From Pseudolabrys sp. (lineage in GTDB: Bacteria; Pseudomonadota; Alphaproteobacteria; Rhizobiales; Xanthobacteraceae), in contig JALHRB010000019.1 in the NCBI GenBank assembly GCA_022841665.1, forward strand, positions 1 to 56,600: 56,600 nt of DNA, read 5' to 3'. A program made the translations under genes and the position numbers. Below, piece after piece: positions 16,282 through 24,317 of this stretch (positions within the stretch are counted from its first letter, which is position 1; every line of letters begins with the position of its first letter). The notes below the pieces were generated by a model that made no database searches, had not been told where the DNA came from, and worked only from the letters and a program-made list of their open reading frames with translations.

Positions 16282-17513
16282 ACCTCGTCCTCGACATCGC
16301 CTGGACGCATGTGCGCGCCCGCGTGCGGCAAACCGGCTTTGCGGTGGCCGGCGTCGCCACCGGCGTCGGCTTTTCCATCATGATGGCGGCGCTGATGCAG
16401 GGCTCGCAGGAGGACTTCACCAACCGCCTGGTCAACACGCTGGCGCACATCACGGTGTCGGACGAGCGGCGGGCGCCGCCACCGCAACCGGCCGAAAGCA
16501 CGTTCCAGGCCGCGGAGATTCACGGGCTGACGCCGGAAGCGCGCCGGCGCGGCATCAAGAACCCGCTCGCCACCATGGCCGCGCTGGAAGCCTGGCTCCC
16601 CGGCGCGGTCGGGCCGTCGGTGAAGGTGCAGGCGATCATCCGCTATGCCAACCACGACGTCGCGACCAGCGTTACCGGCATCGACCCGCGGCGCGAAGCC
16701 CAGGTGTCCGATCTGCCGAAGCAAATGCGCGGCGCGACGCTGACCGCGCTGTACCGCGCCACCAACGCCATCATCATCGGCGACCGGCTGTCGGAGAAGA
16801 TCGGCGCCCGTATCGGCGCCAATATCACGCTGCAGACCAGCGAGGGCGCGCGCATCAGCGCGCAGGTGGTCGGCTTCTTTCACACCGGCGTGCGCCAATT
16901 CGACGAGAGCGGCGCCTACGTGCTGACCAAGACCGGGCAGATTCTCTCGCGGCAGACCGGCCTCATCAACGAACTGCGGGTGCGCCTGCGCGATCCGATG
17001 AATTCACGCGAGATCGCATCGCGCATCGAGAACGACACCGGATACAAGTCGGTGTCCTGGCAGGAAGCGAATGAAGACCTGATCAGCACCTTCATCATCC
17101 GCAACATCATCATGTACACGGTGGTCGGCGCCATCCTGTTGGTGGCGAGCTTCGGCACTTACAACATCATCTCAACCATCACGCACGAGAAGGCGCGCGA
17201 CATTGCCATCATGAAATCGCTGGGCCTGAGCGAGCAGACCGTGCGCTCGATTTTTGTGATCGAGGCCATGATCATCGGTCTCGCCGGGGCGCTTGCCGGC
17301 TTCCTGCTCGGCTATCTGCTGTGCCTGGCGCTCGGCTCGGTCGAGATCAAGAATCCGTTTATCGATTCCGACCGGCTGCCGCTGGCCTATACTTACAAGC
17401 ACTATCTGCTGGCCGGCATGGTGGCGCTGGTGTCCTCGGTTGCCGCCGGCTACCAGCCGGCGCGCAAGGCCGCGCGCGGCAATCCGGTCGAGATCATCCG
17501 GGGCGCGACATGA
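16278..17513 (+). CDS. ABC transporter permease, FtsX/MacB type
   Basis: A 411-residue permease. It has one N-terminal membrane helix (GFAVAGVATGVGFSIMMAALM), a large periplasmic MacB-PCD-like domain (about 45-265), then three C-terminal helices (about 272-295, 325-350, 372-392) with the FtsX-like EKARDIAIMKSLGLSEQTVRSIF coupling segment. It ends RKAARGNPVEIIRG, a typical FtsX-domain terminus. It overlaps both neighbours by four bases. Together with the adaptor and ATPase it forms a MacAB/DevBCA-like exporter split over three polypeptides. The cargo cannot be inferred. Confidence 0.88.
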   Translation: MNLVLDIAWTHVRARVRQTGFAVAGVATGVGFSIMMAALMQGSQEDFTNRLVNTLAHITVSDERRAPPPQPAESTFQAAEIHGLTPEARRRGIKNPLATMAALEAWLPGAVGPSVKVQAIIRYANHDVATSVTGIDPRREAQVSDLPKQMRGATLTALYRATNAIIIGDRLSEKIGARIGANITLQTSEGARISAQVVGFFHTGVRQFDESGAYVLTKTGQILSRQTGLINELRVRLRDPMNSREIASRIENDTGYKSVSWQEANEDLISTFIIRNIIMYTVVGAILLVASFGTYNIISTITHEKARDIAIMKSLGLSEQTVRSIFVIEAMIIGLAGALAGFLLGYLLCLALGSVEIKNPFIDSDRLPLAYTYKHYLLAGMVALVSSVAAGYQPARKAARGNPVEIIRGAT

Positions 17514-18220
17514 ACGGCGCGGCGAAAACGCCGCTGATCGAGGCGCGCGGCGTCACGCGTATCCTGCCCGGCATCGTGCCGACCACGCTGGTGCAAAACA
17601 TCGACCTTGTGATCCGCGAGAACGAATTCGTGGCGATCACCGGGCCGTCCGGCTCCGGCAAATCGTCGTTGTTGTACCTGCTCGGCCTGCTCGACCTGCC
17701 GACGTCAGGCGAGGTGCTGATCCGCGGCCGCAATACGACGCATATGGACGAGGAGGAGCGGGCTTTGACGCGGCTGTCGCTGCTCGGCTTCGTGTTTCAA
17801 TTCCATTTTTTGTTGCCGGAATTCACCATCTTGGACAACGTCATGCTGCCGATGCGTGCGCTTGCGCGGCTGTCGCTGCCGCAGCAGCGCGACCGCGCGC
17901 GTGATCTGCTCGCGAGCCTCGGCCTGGGCGATCACGTGCACAAGACCCCGGATCAGCTCTCCGGCGGCCAGCGCCAGCGCGTCGCCGTGGCGCGCGCGCT
18001 TGCCAACGAGCCGCCGGTGATCCTCGCCGACGAGCCGACCGGCTCGCTCGATTCCAGGTCGAGCGAACAGGTGTTCGAGCTGCTGCGCGACCTGGTCGAG
18101 AAACAGGGCAAGACGGTGGTCGCCGTCACCCACGACCTCGATCTCGCCGACCGCATGCATCGAGAGATCAAGCTGATGGACGGCGCAATCGTCGTCGACG
18201 AAGTTCAGGCGCGGCGCTAA
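17510..18220 (+). CDS. ABC transporter ATP-binding protein (MacB/LolD/DevA type)
   Basis: A 236-residue ATPase with Walker A GPSGSGKSS near residue 45, Q-loop FVFQFHFLLPEFT, signature LSGGQRQRVAVARAL and Walker B VILADEPT, followed by the D-loop and switch His in VVAVTHD. All catalytic residues are present. ATG 17510 overlaps the permease stop. This subclass powers mechanotransmission by FtsX/MacB permeases rather than classical import. It is the last gene of the operon and converges on a small membrane protein gene across an 86-base gap in which I see no clear terminator. Confidence 0.92.
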   Translation: MNGAAKTPLIEARGVTRILPGIVPTTLVQNIDLVIRENEFVAITGPSGSGKSSLLYLLGLLDLPTSGEVLIRGRNTTHMDEEERALTRLSLLGFVFQFHFLLPEFTILDNVMLPMRALARLSLPQQRDRARDLLASLGLGDHVHKTPDQLSGGQRQRVAVARALANEPPVILADEPTGSLDSRSSEQVFELLRDLVEKQGKTVVAVTHDLDLADRMHREIKLMDGAIVVDEVQARR

Positions 18221-18306
18221 GGCCGTGTGTCCAAATTCCCGGACGGTCGGCAACTAATCAATAAAGGCCAGGCAATTCAGGTCCGGCGCTCATCCGTGCC
18301 GGTCGG

Positions 18307-18606
18307 TCAGGTAAGGCTCAATACCACCATTCCGGCAACCGTGACGATGCGTGCGAGGTCGGCCCAGCGGCGCTCGCCCCGATAGCGCCCGGCCGAACGC
18401 CAGACGCCGACCGTTACGACGATATTATAGGGTACTGACAGCACGTAACCGACGACGAAGGCCGCGACAAGGCGGTCGTTCATGATCAACGCCAGAAAAA
18501 GAATGGAAGTGAGCGCGTTGACGGCAATTCCGCCGGCCACCGCCCAGTTCCAGAATGCCTGCGGCAGCGGCAGGTCTCCTCGCCAAAGGCGGCTCAAGAC
18601 GCTCAT
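18307..18606 (-). CDS. Small hypothetical membrane protein
   Basis: A 99-residue protein with three likely membrane helices: about residues 17-42 (FWNWAVAGGIAVNALTSILF), 46-68 and 82-98. A short amphipathic N-terminus (MSVLSRLWRGDLPLPQAFWN) precedes them and a basic loop (RSAGRYRGERR) separates the last two. I do not recognise the family. It lies 32 bases downstream of the GT39 gene on the same strand, so co-transcription is possible. Confidence 0.6.
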   Translation of the reverse strand: MSVLSRLWRGDLPLPQAFWNWAVAGGIAVNALTSILFLALIMNDRLVAAFVVGYVLSVPYNIVVTVGVWRSAGRYRGERRWADLARIVTVAGMVVLSLT

Positions 18607-18638
18607 GGAGCGGCTCCGGTTCGCTATCGATCGCGTTT

Positions 18639-20183
18639 CTACTCCCGAACGGCCCGTGCATATGCCGGCCGCGGCAGCAGGATCGCCCAGCCGACATTGA
18701 GGCTGTCGCCGCCGAAGCGGTAGCGCAGGCGGAACGGCGGCTGCACGGCGGCGTCGCCGGCAATGGTGCGAAACACGGGCGGCAGCGCGTTTAACTCACC
18801 CGCGGTCCACACCACCACGGCGCCGCGCGCGCGCAAATCGTTGAGGTCGATCCAAGGCGCGCGCTCCGGCCGGCCGTCGATCAGGACGCGCGGATGGTCG
18901 GGCGAATAATGCGCGACATTGCCGCCGTCCCACATGCTGCCGACGACATAGGCCAGCTTCTGCCCCGTGACGGCGCGGTAGCGGTCGGTGATCTCGCGCG
19001 CCAGATCCGCGCCCGGATAGAACACGGCGCGGTAGCGGTGGTCGTAGCGCGGCAGCACGCCGTAATTGCCGATGAAGGCGATGGCGAGCGCGGCGAACAC
19101 GATGCCCCAGTTGAGCAGCACGCGGCCGAGGCGGGCCTGGTCGAGCACGCGGCGCGCGCTCAGCACCGCGAACACGCCGAGGAACAGCCAGAGCGGATAG
19201 CCCCACATCGCCACCGTGCCGCGGCCGGAGACCGCCGACATCGCCAGCACCGTCGCCATCGGGCCGAAGGCGAGCCAGGCCACGATGCGCCGGTCGAAGG
19301 CGTCGGCGGCGAGCGCGACCGGCGCGTCGCCGCGCCGCCGCGGCCAGATGAGCGGCAGCGCGATCAAGAGCGACGGAACGAGGAAGAAAGCCTGGCTGAT
19401 CGTGAACTGCAGCGGCCGCCAAAGATGGTCGTACCAGCCGCGCGGCAGCACGGCGCGGTGCTCGGCATATTTGAACGGCAGGAAATCGTTCTGCACCAGC
19501 CATACGAGATGCGGCGCCGCCACGACGAGCGCGACCGCGGCGGCGATATAGGGCCCCGGCGTCTTCAGTGCCGCGCGCGCGTCGCGGTCGACGAGCAGGA
19601 ACAGCGCCAGCGGCGCCGCCAGCACGATCACGAAATATTTGGCCCACAGCGCCAGGCCGAGCGCGAGACCAAGCAACAGCCAGTCGGCGATGTGCCTGCC
19701 GCGCAGCGCGCGGTGGAAGGCAAAACCCGCCAGCGCCCAGAACGGCAGCTGGATGACGTCGTGATTGAACTTGGCGGCGGTGTAGTTGAAGTAGTGCAGG
19801 CCGTCGACGATCAGCACCGCCACCAGTGCGCCGGCGGGTCCGACGAGCGGGCGGGCCATCATATAGACGATGGCCAGCGCCGCCAGCACCGCCGCCTGCG
19901 CCAGCAGGTAATATGCGAAGTCCAGCCCGACCGTCCGGTGGACGATCTCGATGAGCCACCACGGCAACGGCGGCAGCTTGTCGTAGCCGAGCTGCCATTC
20001 GCGCCCGTAGGTGAGGGCCTCGATCAGGTCGAGCGGCAGATTGGGATAGAGCGCGGTCGGCAATACGGTCCACACCGCCGCGTGCAGCGCCAGGATGATG
20101 GCGAGCGCCCGGGCGGGCGAGGCGGCGGCCTTGGCGGCCAAAGAAGGGCGGGGCGGTTCCAAAGGGCTCAAGTTCCTGCGCAT
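18639..20183 (-). CDS. Glycosyltransferase family 39 (PMT/ArnT-like) membrane protein
   Basis: A 514-residue GT-C enzyme with about eleven to twelve membrane helices and a soluble C-terminal part from about residue 395. The first periplasmic loop has LDLIEALTYGREWQLGYDKL, matching the acidic catalytic loop of GT39 enzymes, and LPPLPWWLIEI follows. ArnT-type enzymes use polyprenyl-phosphate sugars to decorate lipid A or other periplasmic acceptors. The matching donor-making set (GT2, deacetylase, GtrA) is at 3932-6419. I chose ATG 20183 (MRRNLSPLEPP), since the longer start at 20285 adds an Arg-rich leader unlike the family. Confidence 0.83.
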   Translation of the reverse strand: MRRNLSPLEPPRPSLAAKAAASPARALAIILALHAAVWTVLPTALYPNLPLDLIEALTYGREWQLGYDKLPPLPWWLIEIVHRTVGLDFAYYLLAQAAVLAALAIVYMMARPLVGPAGALVAVLIVDGLHYFNYTAAKFNHDVIQLPFWALAGFAFHRALRGRHIADWLLLGLALGLALWAKYFVIVLAAPLALFLLVDRDARAALKTPGPYIAAAVALVVAAPHLVWLVQNDFLPFKYAEHRAVLPRGWYDHLWRPLQFTISQAFFLVPSLLIALPLIWPRRRGDAPVALAADAFDRRIVAWLAFGPMATVLAMSAVSGRGTVAMWGYPLWLFLGVFAVLSARRVLDQARLGRVLLNWGIVFAALAIAFIGNYGVLPRYDHRYRAVFYPGADLAREITDRYRAVTGQKLAYVVGSMWDGGNVAHYSPDHPRVLIDGRPERAPWIDLNDLRARGAVVVWTAGELNALPPVFRTIAGDAAVQPPFRLRYRFGGDSLNVGWAILLPRPAYARAVRE

Positions 20184-20311
20184 AAACGGCAAAGCGGCGT
20201 TACCATAGCAGGACTTCGCTGTTGCGCGGACCCGCCGCCTCAGGAACATTGGGGGCAGGCGGCGCGAATCGGGGCGCCTGTGCACGCGCGCCCGCCGCCC
20301 GGGATCAAGGC

Positions 20312-21625
20312 ATGCGTCGGCTCAGCGCCATCTTCATCGCGGTCTGTATGGTGCTCATCGCCGCCTCGCTCGGCGCGGTGCTTTATCTCGGCTTCAAGGT
20401 CGATCCGCGCACCGCCGCCATCGCGGCCGTGGCCGCGCTCACCGGCATGGCGATCTACAACGCCATCAGCAGCCGCCTGCGGGACCGCGGCGAACTCGGC
20501 GACCAGATCGGCGACCTGTCGCGCGGCACCGCCGACCTCGCCCGCCAGGTGGCGGAACTGTCGCGCCGCCTCAACGCCATCGAAAGCAACGTCAACGCCA
20601 CCGTCGAACGCGCCCGCGGCGCCTTCGACCCGCTCTCCACCGAGATCGGCGAGCTCGGCACGCTCGTGCGGCAGGTTGCCGAAAGCGTGGCCGCCCACGA
20701 AACGATCCTGCAGAAGCAGGGCGTGATGCCCATGCATTCGGTGTCGTCGCCCCTCAGCCTGGCGGCGGCCGATGCGCCGCTCACCTTGAGCGAGAACGAC
20801 ACGGTGAGCGCACGCCGCCTCGGCACCATGAGCCGCGACGGCATCGCCGACATGGTGGTGCGGGCGATCGACGACAGCCGCATCGATCTCTATTTGCAGC
20901 CGATCGTCACGCTGCCGCAGCGCAAGGTGCGCTATTACGAGGCGGTGTCGCGCCTGCGCACCATCGAGGGCGACATCATCCCGGCCGCCGACTTCATCGA
21001 CGTCGCCGAGAGCGCCGGGCTGATGCCGAAGATCGACAACCTGCTCGTCTTCCGCTGCGTGCAGGTCGTGCGCCGCCTGCAGCTCAAGAGCCGCGATGTC
21101 GGCCTGTTCTGCAACATCAGCGGCGCGACGCTCACCGACGCCGTTTACTTCCGCCAGGTCCTCGATTTCATGGACGCCAACCGCGCGCTCGCCGGCTCGC
21201 TGATGTTCGAGTTCACGCAGGAGGCCTACCGCAATTTCGGGCCGATCGAGCACGAAAGCCTGGCGGCCTTGGCCGAGCGCGGCTTCCGCTTCTCCATGGA
21301 CCACGTTGCCGACCTGCGCATGGAGGCCAAGGAGCTGGCCGACCGCTCGTTCCGTTTCTTCAAGGTGCCGGCCACGCTGTTGCTCAACAAGACGACGCCG
21401 GCGCAGAGCGATATCCACCCCGAAGACCTCGCCGACCTTCTGGCGCGCTCCGGCATCGATCTCATTGCCGAGCGCATCGAGAACGAGAGCATGGTGGTCG
21501 ATCTGCTGGACTATGACGTACGTTTTGGCCAGGGCTTCCTGTTCTCCGCCCCGCGCCCGGTGCGGGCCGAGGCCCTGCAAGGGGCCGACAAGGGAGAAAC
21601 CGGCGAATTGGCCGCGGCCGGCTGA
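20312..21625 (+). CDS. EAL-domain protein with two N-terminal helices and a coiled coil (TipF-like)
   Basis: A 437-residue protein with two membrane helices (about 5-28 and 34-52), a coiled coil (about 58-125, LSRGTADLARQVAELSRRL) and an EAL domain (about 185-425). Key EAL positions are partly kept: E in YYEAVSR (EAV instead of EAL), N in FCNISG, E in FEFTQEA, K in FFKVP, E in AERIENE and Q in QGFLF. The DDFGTG loop is replaced by MDHVAD. This pattern and layout fit TipF, a c-di-GMP receptor in flagellar assembly in Caulobacter, rather than an active phosphodiesterase. ATG 20312 starts the first helix. Confidence 0.8.
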   Translation: MRRLSAIFIAVCMVLIAASLGAVLYLGFKVDPRTAAIAAVAALTGMAIYNAISSRLRDRGELGDQIGDLSRGTADLARQVAELSRRLNAIESNVNATVERARGAFDPLSTEIGELGTLVRQVAESVAAHETILQKQGVMPMHSVSSPLSLAAADAPLTLSENDTVSARRLGTMSRDGIADMVVRAIDDSRIDLYLQPIVTLPQRKVRYYEAVSRLRTIEGDIIPAADFIDVAESAGLMPKIDNLLVFRCVQVVRRLQLKSRDVGLFCNISGATLTDAVYFRQVLDFMDANRALAGSLMFEFTQEAYRNFGPIEHESLAALAERGFRFSMDHVADLRMEAKELADRSFRFFKVPATLLLNKTTPAQSDIHPEDLADLLARSGIDLIAERIENESMVVDLLDYDVRFGQGFLFSAPRPVRAEALQGADKGETGELAAAG

Positions 21626-21636
21626 CGCGGCTCCTT

Positions 21637-21765
21637 ACCTCCCCCTGCAAGGGGGAGGTCGTCTGCCGTAGCGTAAGCGAAGGCCGACGGGTGGGGGTCG
21701 ATTCCCTGCGGCAGGTATTTCATGTAATGACCCCCACCCTGACCCTCCCCCTTGCAGGGGGAGGG
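21637..21765. repeat. Two-hairpin dispersed repeat (CCTCCCCCTGCAAGGGGGAGG type)
   Basis: Left arm ACCTCCCCCTGCAAGGGGGA plus GGT; right arm CCCTCCCCCTTGCAGGGGGA plus GGG. GTGGGGGTC and GACCCCCAC form an inner inverted pair. It occupies the gap between the EAL and HAD genes, and its right arm contains the most distal in-frame TTG of the HAD gene. Confidence 0.82.
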
Positions 21766-21802
21766 AACGAGAGCCCGTGCCGGGCAACCGAAAGACATCA
21801 CT

Positions 21803-22660
21803 TTGCCGCCGCTGATCCCGCATTTTTCCGCTCTCGCCGCCGACTACGACGTGGTGCTGTCCGACATCTGGGGCGTGGTGCATAACGGCCTGGTTTCGTT
21901 TCCGCATGCCTGCGACGCGCTCATGCGCATGCGGGCGCGCGGCGCCATCGTGGTGCTGGTCACCAATGCGCCGCGGCCGAGCAACGTGGTGGCGCGCCAG
22001 CTCGACCGGCTGCACGTGCCGCGCGAGGCCTATGACGCCGTCGTTTCCTCCGGCGACGTCACCCGTGGGGTGATCGAGGAGCGCCGCGGCAAGACCGTGT
22101 TCCATCTCGGCCCCGAGCGCGACAAGTCGATCTTCACCGGGCTGAACGTGCAGTTCGCCCCACTGGAGAGCGCCGATTACGTCATCTGCTCCGGCCTCGA
22201 CGACGACGACGAGGACACGCCCGACGACTATCGCGGCCAGCTCGAGATCATGCTCAAGCGCAAATTGTTCATGGTCTGCGGCAATCCGGACGTGGTGGTG
22301 GAGCGCGGCGACAAGCTCGTCTATTGCGCCGGCTCGGTGGCCGACCTCTACGCCACCATGGGCGGCGAGGTGCTCTATGCCGGCAAGCCCTATCGGCCGA
22401 TCTACGACATGGCGCTGGCCAAGGCGGACGCCGCGGCCGGCAAGAGAATCCCGCGCAAGCGCGTGCTGGCGGTCGGCGATTCGGTGCGCACCGACCTGAA
22501 GGGCGCGCACACCGCCGGCATCGACTTCCTGTTCGTCACCTCCGGCATCCACGCCGAGGAGCTGGGCGGGCGCGACAAGCCCGACGCCGGCGCGCTCAAA
22601 GGCGTGTTCGCCGCCGCCGGCGAACTGCCGAAGGCGGTGATGCGCGAATTGGTGTGGTGA
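21803..22660 (+). CDS. HAD-superfamily hydrolase, TIGR01459-like (class IIA)
   Basis: A 285-residue protein with the HAD class IIA layout: nucleophile motif VVLSDIWGVVHNG near residue 20, motif II VLVTNAPRP, a C2 cap in the middle, and the C-terminal AVGDSVRTDLKGA motif. It belongs to the NagD-like phosphatase group commonly encoded near ribF in Rhizobiales. The physiological phosphoester is unknown. No ATG exists upstream of the conserved motif. I prefer TTG 21803, because the only earlier in-frame start (TTG 21752) lies within a repeat. It converges with cheY. Confidence 0.8.
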   Translation: MPPLIPHFSALAADYDVVLSDIWGVVHNGLVSFPHACDALMRMRARGAIVVLVTNAPRPSNVVARQLDRLHVPREAYDAVVSSGDVTRGVIEERRGKTVFHLGPERDKSIFTGLNVQFAPLESADYVICSGLDDDDEDTPDDYRGQLEIMLKRKLFMVCGNPDVVVERGDKLVYCAGSVADLYATMGGEVLYAGKPYRPIYDMALAKADAAAGKRIPRKRVLAVGDSVRTDLKGAHTAGIDFLFVTSGIHAEELGGRDKPDAGALKGVFAAAGELPKAVMRELVW

Positions 22661-22669
22661 CACTTGATT

Positions 22670-22694
22670 GTCGTCCCCGCGAACGCGGGGAACG
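22670..22694. repeat. Half copy of the dispersed repeat (CCCCGCGAACGCGGGG)
   Basis: GTCGTCCCCGCGAACGCGGG plus GAACG is a single arm with the family's outer GTCGT end; no right arm follows. It lies nine bases after the HAD stop in the convergent gap with cheY. Confidence 0.65.
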
Positions 22695-22707
22695 GGTACG
22701 GCGCAGC

Positions 22708-23109
22708 TTACGCCGCCGGCGTCTGCTCTTCCGGGAAGACCGCGTCGATCTTGTTCTTCAGCGTCTGCGCATTGAACGGCTTGACGATATAGTTCGACAC
22801 GCCGGCCTTCTTGGCGGCGATCACGTTCTCGGTCTTCGATTCCGCCGTCACCATGATGAAGGGGATGCTCGAGAGATCGGGATCGGCGCGCACCTCCTGC
22901 AACAGGTCGTAGCCGGTCATCGGCTCCATGTTCCAGTCGGAGATGACGAGGCCGTATTTGCGCTCGCGCATCTTGGCGAGCGCCACCGAGCCGTCGCTGG
23001 CGTCGTCGATGTGTTCGAATCCGAGCTGCTTGAGCAGGTTGCGGATAATGCGGATCATCGTGTTGTAGTCGTCGACGACCAAAACCGGTATCGACAGATC
23101 GACAGCCAT
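22708..23109 (-). CDS. cheY: CheY-like single-domain response regulator
   Basis: A 133-residue receiver domain with no output domain. The acidic pair is D13-D14 (VVDDY), the phosphorylation site D58 (VISDWNMEPMTG), T88 in MVTAES and K110 in YIVKPF, all intact. Such proteins bind the flagellar switch or act as phosphate sinks. A CheZ-like phosphatase lies at 1529-2113, and the two could form an unlinked CheY/CheZ pair. ATG 23109 is preceded by GGAGGGGGA. The upstream gap has a TTAA-N7-GTAA sequence close to the CtrA box. Confidence 0.9.
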   Translation of the reverse strand: MAVDLSIPVLVVDDYNTMIRIIRNLLKQLGFEHIDDASDGSVALAKMRERKYGLVISDWNMEPMTGYDLLQEVRADPDLSSIPFIMVTAESKTENVIAAKKAGVSNYIVKPFNAQTLKNKIDAVFPEEQTPAA

Positions 23110-23193
23110 GGCGCATCCCCCTCCTGGGGCCCTCCCGCAAGGTTGGCGGAAAATACCAGTGGGGCTTGAATAACCCGTTAATTTGAAAGTTTG

Positions 23194-23208
23194 TTAACCG
23201 CAAGGTAA
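23194..23208. promoter_or_regulatory. CtrA-box-like sequence between cheY and ribF
   Basis: TTAA at 23194-23197, seven bases, then GTAA at 23205-23208. This differs from the CtrA full-site pattern TTAA-N7-TTAA by one base. It is 85 bases upstream of cheY and in an AT-rich stretch (23165-23210) that stands out from its surroundings. CtrA controls motility genes in many alphaproteobacteria. The site is a hypothesis based on pattern only. Confidence 0.35.
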
Positions 23209-23284
23209 CCGTAGCCCGCGTCCAAAGGTTCGACCCCCTGAAATATCGAGCCGAAAACCCCGAAACAGAGCCTCGCGCCGCCCG

Positions 23285-24268
23285 ATGAGCCAGCCCCCGA
23301 AAACATTCCATGTGGTGCGCGGCGGCGCCCACGGCCTCGATCCCGGGCCCTTGCGCGGGGCGGTGGTGGCGATCGGCAATTTCGACGGCGTCCACCGCGG
23401 CCACCGGGCGGTGATCGCGGCCGCGCGCAAGCGGGCGCGCAAGCTCGGCCGCCCGGCGGCGGCGCTGACCTTCGCGCCGCATCCGCGCCAGTTCTTCAAG
23501 CCACAGGAGCCGCTGTTCCTGCTCTCGGCCGAGCGCGAAAAGCTGCGCCTGCTTTCCGCGACCGGCCTCGACGGCGCGGTCATCATGCGCTTCGACGCCG
23601 CGCTCGCCGGCACCTCGGCACAGGATTTCGTCGAGCGCATCCTGGTGGAGAAGCTCGGCGTCGGCGCCGCGATGATCGGCTTCGACTTCCATTTCGGCCA
23701 GAACCGCGGCGGCTCGCCGGCCTATCTGGCGGAGCAGGGGCAAAAGCTCGGCTTCGCGGTCGAGGTTGTGCCGCCGCTGGAGGACGAAGGCCGTCCGGTT
23801 TCGTCGGGCTCTGTGCGCGCGGCGCTGTCGAAAGGCCGCGTGGTGGAGGCGGCCGAATTGCTCGGCGCGCCCTGGTTCGTCTCCGCCGAGGTGATCCACG
23901 GCGAGAAGCGCGGGCGCGAGCTCGGCTTCCCCACTGCCAACATGCGGCTCGATCCCGCCTGCGGCCTCAAGCACGGCATCTACGCGGTGCGGGTCGCCGC
24001 CGGCGACATGCGCTACGACGGCGTCGCCAGCTTCGGCCGCCGCCCGACGTTCGACAACGGCGCGCCGCTGCTCGAGGTCTTCCTGTTCGACTTCGACGGC
24101 GACCTCTACGGCCAGGCGATCGACGTCGCCTTCATCGGCTGGGTTCGCCCCGAGCGGAAGTTCGACGGCATCGAGGCGCTCAAGAAGGCGATGAGCGCCG
24201 ACGCCGCGCAGGCCAAGGACGCGCTCCGCCGCGCCGGCAAGGCCTTCCCGAAGCTGGGGGATATATAG
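23285..24268 (+). CDS. ribF: Bifunctional riboflavin kinase/FAD synthetase
   Basis: A 327-residue enzyme making FMN and then FAD from riboflavin. The N-terminal FAD synthetase domain has [15 protein letters not shown] (about 29-43) and the nucleotidyltransferase ending [14 protein letters not shown]-like (here [14 protein letters not shown], about 175). The C-terminal riboflavin kinase domain has [12 protein letters not shown] near residue 215 and [26 protein letters not shown]. Length is standard. It heads the conserved ribF-ileS-lspA order, with ileS starting 50 bases later. I found no FMN riboswitch-like structure upstream. Confidence 0.95.
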   Translation: MSQPPKTFHVVRGGAHGLDPGPLRGAVVAIGNFDGVHRGHRAVIAAARKRARKLGRPAAALTFAPHPRQFFKPQEPLFLLSAEREKLRLLSATGLDGAVIMRFDAALAGTSAQDFVERILVEKLGVGAAMIGFDFHFGQNRGGSPAYLAEQGQKLGFAVEVVPPLEDEGRPVSSGSVRAALSKGRVVEAAELLGAPWFVSAEVIHGEKRGRELGFPTANMRLDPACGLKHGIYAVRVAAGDMRYDGVASFGRRPTFDNGAPLLEVFLFDFDGDLYGQAIDVAFIGWVRPERKFDGIEALKKAMSADAAQAKDALRRAGKAFPKLGDI

Positions 24269-24317
24269 GCGGCAAGCGCCTTGTCCGGCCCGGAATCCCC
24301 CTGCTACAAGCCCTGCC

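Noticed and set aside
23110-23284. FMN riboswitch ahead of ribF
   Set aside because: I find no conserved RFN-type sequence or six-helix junction; the region is short and AT-rich with a CtrA-box-like motif instead.
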